A stretch of 10,171 nt of DNA, taken from NCBI GenBank assembly GCA_002704665.1, contig PAHB01000018.1, forward strand, positions 1 through 10,171, given 5' to 3'. The DNA is from Pseudomonadota bacterium. GTDB taxonomy: Bacteria > Pseudomonadota > Gammaproteobacteria > Burkholderiales > Eutrophovitaceae. Under the pieces are notes generated by a model that was not told the DNA's origin, ran no database searches, and saw only the letters and a list, made by a program, of their open reading frames with translations. Below are positions 6,472 through 10,171 of this stretch, one piece after another. Made by a program: the position numbers and the translations under genes. Position 1 is the stretch's first letter. Every line of letters begins with the position of its first letter.

Positions 6472-6837
6472 CTATTTGTTATCAATGACTTGGCAATGTT
6501 CGGAGCGTTTGAATCTCCATTCCGCGAAAACCCCATATAACCAATCTGCAATTTGCCGTATTAAGGGAAAGGAAACGAGCCTTGCCAAGATGCGCCACAT
6601 ATCCAACTTGCTCCAAATAACTACAAAGGCGGCTACGCCTACGTGTAACTTGCCTTTATTGTCCTTTACATGTAGGAACTTTAGTCCTTCCTTTGTGCTA
6701 ATTCCATCTTTGTTAAGCTCCTCAGCCGACTCTGTTATGTCTTGCCAATAAAAAAACCCAGCCGGTGCGATTCTTCGATAATAATCGATCTCTTTTGCAC
6801 AAAGATTGCATTTTCCATCGTAGAATACTTTTATCAT
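6472..6837 (-). CDS. DCC-family (DUF393) thiol-disulfide oxidoreductase-like protein
   Basis: This 121-residue protein carries the defining motif at its N-terminus, F5-YDGKCNLC13, with the redox pair Cys10 and Cys13 in a CxxC arrangement. It then shows G67-VAAFVVIW and a C-terminal stretch from about Trp81 with P91, Y101-GVFAEWRFKR typical of the family (formerly DUF393). The fold is thioredoxin-like, but the physiological role of most members is unknown. There is no signal peptide; the C-terminal half is hydrophobic and may sit at the membrane, as inference. It converges on the PhyH gene, with 39 bases between stops and no clear shared terminator, and diverges from the Nudix gene. The start ATG (complement of 6835-6837) begins directly at the strand before the motif, as expected; its ribosome site is weak. 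Confidence 0.87.
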   Translation of the reverse strand: MIKVFYDGKCNLCAKEIDYYRRIAPAGFFYWQDITESAEELNKDGISTKEGLKFLHVKDNKGKLHVGVAAFVVIWSKLDMWRILARLVSFPLIRQIADWLYGVFAEWRFKRSEHCQVIDNK

Positions 6838-6906
6838 TACTTCAGATTTTAATTGGTTGGATTACTCCCCAAAGAGGTTTTGCAATAAACTAAAGTTCCA
6901 TATTTT

Positions 6907-6935
6907 TTTATAAAAAAGTTCAATAAGTTTATAAT
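6907..6935 (+). promoter_or_regulatory. Candidate sigma-70 promoter of the Nudix gene
   Basis: A perfect -10 hexamer TATAAT (6930-6935) lies 17 bases after TTTATA (6907-6912, 4 of 6 matches). The predicted transcription start (about 6941-6943) falls on the ATG chosen for the Nudix gene, which would make the message leaderless. No ribosome site is visible before that ATG, in line with this. Confidence 0.5.
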
Positions 6936-6940
6936 TGGGT

Positions 6941-7729
6941 ATGATAAACATCCACAAAGCTGAACCAAATACCCCTCCAACTGAGCCTAAACCTGCGGCA
7001 ACAGTCATGCTTATACGACCAGCAAAAGCCGGTTTAGAAGTATTGATGATTCTTCGTAACAAAAACGCAAATTTTGGTGGGGCGTGGGTTTTCCCAGGTG
7101 GTAAGGTGGAAACCTATGACAATCAGATTGTTAGTCAGAATTTTTCTGCAGGCATCACAGATTCAATGGCTTCTGAAATTATGGGCCTATCCAGTGGGGG
7201 TTTAAATTACTGGGTTGCATGCGTGCGAGAGTGCTTTGAGGAGTGTGGAATTTTAATGGCGTATAGGAAATCAGGTGAGTTATTTGGTCGAGCAAGCTAT
7301 AGAGAGCAAGAAGTTCTAAATCGATATAGGAATGATTTAAATGCCGGCAATTCGGTTTTATTGGATTTGTGTCGGCAGCTGAATGTAAAACTTGCGGTTG
7401 ATAGAATGGCATATGTTTCGCATTGGATAACGCCAATATCAGAGGCAAAGCGATATAGTACACGTTTCTTTTTGGCGGTTGCTCCACGCTATCAACAAGC
7501 TTTTCACGATGGTTCTGAAAGTGTTAATAGTATATGGATAAGACCTGAGGAAGCGCTGCAAAAAGCATTAAAGGAAGATTTTCCGTTGCTAATGCCGACA
7601 AAAAAAAACCTAGAATCTATCGTTGGATACCGAGATATTGAAGAGCTGTTATATGTAAAAGCTGCTAAGCAAAAAAAAGTTGAAACTATTCAACCTGAAC
7701 TAAAATATAAAAATAGTAAGTTGGTGTGA
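6941..7729 (+). CDS. NUDT19-like Nudix hydrolase with interrupted Nudix box
   Basis: The 262-residue protein has the Nudix signature in two parts: W49-VFPGGKVE and V95-RECFEECG103, where Arg96, Glu97, Glu100 and Glu101 are the metal-binding core. Gly54 and Arg96 are 42 residues apart, against 14 in a normal box, so about 28 residues are inserted. NUDT19-type enzymes also have an insertion at this point; mammalian NUDT19 is a CoA diphosphatase. Hydrolysis of CoA, acyl-CoA or another nucleoside-diphosphate compound is the best guess. The lysine-rich C-terminus contains poly-A tracts (7600-7608, 7671-7678). ATG 6941 is chosen; a TTG at 6935 overlaps the candidate -10 element and is less likely. 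The MBL gene follows after 22 bases, so the two are probably co-transcribed. Confidence 0.87.
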   Translation: MINIHKAEPNTPPTEPKPAATVMLIRPAKAGLEVLMILRNKNANFGGAWVFPGGKVETYDNQIVSQNFSAGITDSMASEIMGLSSGGLNYWVACVRECFEECGILMAYRKSGELFGRASYREQEVLNRYRNDLNAGNSVLLDLCRQLNVKLAVDRMAYVSHWITPISEAKRYSTRFFLAVAPRYQQAFHDGSESVNSIWIRPEEALQKALKEDFPLLMPTKKNLESIVGYRDIEELLYVKAAKQKKVETIQPELKYKNSKLV

Positions 7730-7751
7730 ATATTTCCTGGAGATGCTGAAA

Positions 7752-8567
7752 ATGAAGATCACCAAGATAAGTAAAACGGTACGGCGTATCACAGCGAATA
7801 ACCCTGGAGTAATGACAGGTGGTGGAACGAACACCTATCTCATTGGCTCAGAAAACATCACGGTAATAGATCCAGGACCACCTCTAGAAGAGCATGTCGA
7901 TAACATTGTAAAAATGCTGCATGGAAAGTTAAAAAGAATTTTGGTAACGCATACCCATCTCGATCATTCGCCAGCCGCTTATATCTTGAAAAAAAAAACT
8001 GGGGCACCAATTATGGGAATGATGGCATTGCACGAGGCAAATCAAGATCCAACTTTTAATCCTGATAAAATTCTTGAAGATGGCGACAAGATATCAGAAA
8101 TCGAGTATACATTGCGTGTTCTTCACACCCCGGGGCATGCGTCAAACCATCTTTGTTACATTTTGAGTAACGAAAAAATAATATTCACAGGTGATCACAT
8201 AATGAATGGTTCTACGGTTGTGATAGCTCCTCCTGACGGCGATATGTCTCAGTACCTAAATTCTTTGAATAATCTTTTGCTTTTTGACCTAGACTGTATT
8301 GCTCCGGGCCATGGGGACGTCATGAAAAATCCAAAAGAAGTTGTGGAGAACCTTATCAAGCATCGATTAAACCGTGAAAAAAAAGTCATCGATGCATTAT
8401 CTAAAATGTCACGTGCTAATCTGGACGAATTAGTAAAAGAAGTTTACAGAGACGTTAATAAGGGCTTATATCCGATTGCTAAATATTCTCTTCAGGCACA
8501 TCTAATTAAGTTAATGAAAGATGGAAAGGTCGCGCAAATTAGAAATGAATTTTTATGGCGTTGTTAA
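7752..8567 (+). CDS. LACTB2-like metallo-beta-lactamase-fold hydrolase
   Basis: The 271-residue protein shows the metal-binding motif V65-THTHLDHS (His67, His69, Asp71, His72), T126-PGHAS with His129, T146-GDH with Asp148, and P185-GHGD with His187: a complete two-metal site. The N-terminal G21-GGTNTYLIG strand and the C-terminal winged-helix-like tail (about residues 200-271) match the LACTB2-like group. Human LACTB2 is a mitochondrial endoribonuclease; bacterial members are largely uncharacterised, so RNA, thioester or ester hydrolysis all remain possible. GGAG at 7739-7742 lies nine bases before ATG 7752 and directly abuts ATG 7743, so 7752 is preferred; the earlier start adds three residues. 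An A10 tract at 7989-7998 encodes three lysines. It is paired with the Nudix gene upstream. Confidence 0.88.
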   Translation: MKITKISKTVRRITANNPGVMTGGGTNTYLIGSENITVIDPGPPLEEHVDNIVKMLHGKLKRILVTHTHLDHSPAAYILKKKTGAPIMGMMALHEANQDPTFNPDKILEDGDKISEIEYTLRVLHTPGHASNHLCYILSNEKIIFTGDHIMNGSTVVIAPPDGDMSQYLNSLNNLLLFDLDCIAPGHGDVMKNPKEVVENLIKHRLNREKKVIDALSKMSRANLDELVKEVYRDVNKGLYPIAKYSLQAHLIKLMKDGKVAQIRNEFLWRC

Positions 8568-8617
8568 GACCATATTGTTTATGTTAGGTTGACTGGTCCA
8601 AAAGGAGCATCAAGTTG

Positions 8618-9424
8618 ATGGATGTTAAAAAAAATCGCACGCAAGCATTCGTACTGGCATCTACTGATCATGGATCAATGATCGTTAATCGCTTTGATTA
8701 CAAGTCTGTGGAAGGGGATTCCCATTTTTTTGGTGTTGGGGCTCAGCTAATGCATAAAGGGTGCTTTGATCCGGAAGAAGTAAAGCTGGCCCTTACAATG
8801 CTTGACGCTAGAAGAAAGAGGTTTGGCGATGGAGTGGTAGCGATTGATTGTGGTGCAAACATTGGCGTCCATACTATTGAGTGGGCGAAAAAAATGCACT
8901 CTTGGGGGCACGTTTACTCTTTTGAAGCTCAAGAGAGACTCTATTATGCGTTGGCTGGGAACATTGCCATTAATAACTGCTTTAACGCTACTGCTTATAA
9001 TCGAGCCTTGGGTGATTCTGTTTCCGTAATCGAGGTACCAGAAGTAAACTACCTAATTCCGAGCTCTTTTGGAAGCTTAGAACTTAAACAATCAGATGAT
9101 TCAGAAGATATTGGTCAACCTATAAATAGAAAAAGGGCGAAAGAAGTGTCCATGATTTCAGTGGATTCGCTTAATCTTAAACGACTTGATTTCCTAAAAA
9201 TTGATGTAGAGGGGATGGAAGCAGATGTTTTGCGAGGAGCGAGGGGGGTCATTAGTCAGCAAAGGCCCAGCATGATTGTTGAATATTACAAATCAGAAAA
9301 AGAAAAAATAATAGAATTTTTTATGGAATTCGAATATAAGTGGGCAGAGATGGGTTTTAACTTTGTTGCCATACACAAAGACGATCCGCTTAGTAATTCT
9401 GGAGAATTTTCTGATTTTGTATGA
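8618..9424 (+). CDS. FkbM-family SAM-dependent methyltransferase
   Basis: This 268-residue protein has the S-adenosylmethionine loop A75-IDCGANIGVHT (Asp77 to Gly83), the second-strand acid in Y100-SFEAQ (Glu103) and the family hallmark F192-LKIDVEGMEADVLRGA followed by R216-PSMIVEY. FkbM-type enzymes methylate small-molecule, sugar or lipid hydroxyl or carboxyl groups; the substrate here is unknown. The first 70 residues are a family-variable N-terminal region that may help define the substrate. AAGGAG at 8602-8607 is ten bases before ATG 8618 and seven before a TTG at 8615; either could start translation, differing by one residue. It begins 50 bases after the MBL gene. Its end overlaps the DUF3025 start by eight bases, pointing to translational coupling with that gene. 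Confidence 0.88.
   Translation: MDVKKNRTQAFVLASTDHGSMIVNRFDYKSVEGDSHFFGVGAQLMHKGCFDPEEVKLALTMLDARRKRFGDGVVAIDCGANIGVHTIEWAKKMHSWGHVYSFEAQERLYYALAGNIAINNCFNATAYNRALGDSVSVIEVPEVNYLIPSSFGSLELKQSDDSEDIGQPINRKRAKEVSMISVDSLNLKRLDFLKIDVEGMEADVLRGARGVISQQRPSMIVEYYKSEKEKIIEFFMEFEYKWAEMGFNFVAIHKDDPLSNSGEFSDFV
9401..9406 (+). promoter_or_regulatory. Ribosome-binding site for a TTG start of the DUF3025 gene
   Basis: GGAGAA lies ten bases before TTG 9417 and inside the end of the FkbM gene. No ATG or GTG is available in the DUF3025 frame near its conserved N-terminus, so this site supports the unusual TTG start. Confidence 0.5.
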
Positions 9425-10171
9425 TGTAGATAAATTTAATAGTCCTCCTTTCGACCCCTTGCGTGGTCTTTTCCAAAAGCTTCCTCAAAGCCGTCTTGTG
9501 TCATTAGACGACCTAAACGTATTATTGGAAACAGTTCACGGTAAAATCCTTAATTCCAACGGCCAACCTGTCACTTTTGTATGTCAGACCAAAAAAAATA
9601 GAAAGTTTGAGGAAACTTTTGAGCCACGAGCATTTTTGAAAGGAGAGGTTTTGGTCAGACCAAATAACTGTCACGATATATTGAATGCATTAGTTTGGAT
9701 AGCCTTTCCGAAAACAAAAGCTGTGATAAACCATCAACAATATTTGGCAATTTTGGATAGAGCTCGTTCAAATCGATCGCCACGTGGCGATGCCCTAACG
9801 CTATTTGATGAGGATGGCGTTATTGTTTTTTCAACCTCTCTAGAGCTAATTAAATTGGTTCGTACTTTTCGTTGGAAGGATTTGTTTTGGAAGAATAGGC
9901 GTAAGTTGATGTGCGAGATGAAATTCATAATATTCGGACATGCTTTGTATGAAAAAATGCTGTCCCCCCGCCTAGGTGTAACGGGGAAAAGTATCTTAAT
10001 TTACCATCCTGCGTTGGCCGAAAAAAAAATAGCGGAATTAAAAAACGTTGATACAATACTGAGTTCCTATATTCTCGAACCAAAAAAATTATCTCATGGT
10101 CGAGCACTGTCTCCCGTTCCGATCTTAGGCCTGCCGGGATGGTACCCTGAGTCTGATAATGAAGCTTTTTA
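9417..10171 (+). CDS. DUF3025-family protein, 3' end cut by the window
   Basis: An open frame of 251 complete codons runs to the window edge without a stop. Recognisable family segments are F12-DPLRGLF near the start, D87-ILNALVWIAFPKTK with Asn105 shortly after, R123-GDALTLFDEDG, and near the end L-SPVPILGLPGWYPE, which in this family is close to the C-terminus. Only a few residues are probably missing. DUF3025 is a beta/gammaproteobacterial family of unknown function. The conserved start lies close to TTG 9417, which has a ribosome site at 9401-9406 and overlaps the FkbM stop codon (9422-9424). An ATG at 9421 is out of frame and hits a stop after two codons. A-tracts at 9591-9598 and 10021-10029 lie inside the frame, which stays open through both. 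Confidence 0.85.
   Translation, partial: MYDVDKFNSPPFDPLRGLFQKLPQSRLVSLDDLNVLLETVHGKILNSNGQPVTFVCQTKKNRKFEETFEPRAFLKGEVLVRPNNCHDILNALVWIAFPKTKAVINHQQYLAILDRARSNRSPRGDALTLFDEDGVIVFSTSLELIKLVRTFRWKDLFWKNRRKLMCEMKFIIFGHALYEKMLSPRLGVTGKSILIYHPALAEKKIAELKNVDTILSSYILEPKKLSHGRALSPVPILGLPGWYPESDNEAF

Noticed and set aside
8568..8598. GACCA/TGGTC inverted repeat between the MBL and FkbM genes
   Set aside because: The arms are only five bases with a loop of about 21 bases and no T-tract; likely chance.
1..10171. A mobile element, phage region or defence island
   Set aside because: No transposase, integrase, terminal repeats, target duplications, phage structural genes or nuclease/ATPase defence modules are visible; genes look like ordinary metabolism.

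Overview
This is an AT-rich window from what looks like a Gram-negative proteobacterium, most likely a marine or other aquatic gammaproteobacterium (betaproteobacterium is the main alternative). The clues are a DUF3025 protein (a beta/gamma family), a Sec-exported c-type cytochrome paired with a PQQ-type periplasmic dehydrogenase, Shine-Dalgarno starts and intrinsic terminators. The lineage is an inference. I see no tRNA, rRNA, insertion sequence, CRISPR array or phage gene.

Layout. (1) 55-411 encodes a small DUF2805/TIGR03643-type protein. Its reading frame is open to the window edge and its start is uncertain. (2) 503-3444 is a run of four plus-strand genes: a glutathione S-transferase-like protein, a CmcJ/NvfI-family oxygenase-like protein, a short-chain dehydrogenase/reductase and a hotdog acyl-CoA thioesterase-like protein. 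Together they look like a small-molecule pathway whose substrate cannot be read from sequence. (3) A hairpin with a T9 tract at 3568-3607 separates this run from 3635-5281. That second block is an exported monohaem cytochrome c followed 12 bases later by an exported PQQ-dependent sugar/sorbosone dehydrogenase-like protein, probably a substrate-oxidation module feeding electrons to the respiratory chain. A very strong terminator at 5296-5333 closes it. (4) 5518-6432 is a lone PhyH-family Fe(II)/2-oxoglutarate dioxygenase gene. It converges on a minus-strand DCC-family (DUF393) thiol-disulfide oxidoreductase-like gene at 6472-6837. (5) 6941-10171 is a plus-strand block: a NUDT19-like Nudix hydrolase with an interrupted Nudix box, a LACTB2-like metallo-beta-lactamase-fold hydrolase, an FkbM-family methyltransferase and a DUF3025 protein that runs off the right edge.

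How the parts may work together. Block 2 combines a GST, an oxidative enzyme, an NAD(P)-dependent oxidoreductase and a thioesterase, which fits modification or breakdown of an acyl-CoA or xenobiotic-like compound. Block 3 is a self-contained periplasmic oxidation unit. In block 5 the Nudix and MBL genes are a tight pair, while FkbM and DUF3025 overlap and are probably translationally coupled. No defence system or clearly unprecedented system is evident. The points most worth checking are the undetermined pathway of block 2, the attenuator-like region before the cytochrome gene, the apparently leaderless Nudix gene and the dense poly-A tracts inside the genes of block 5.
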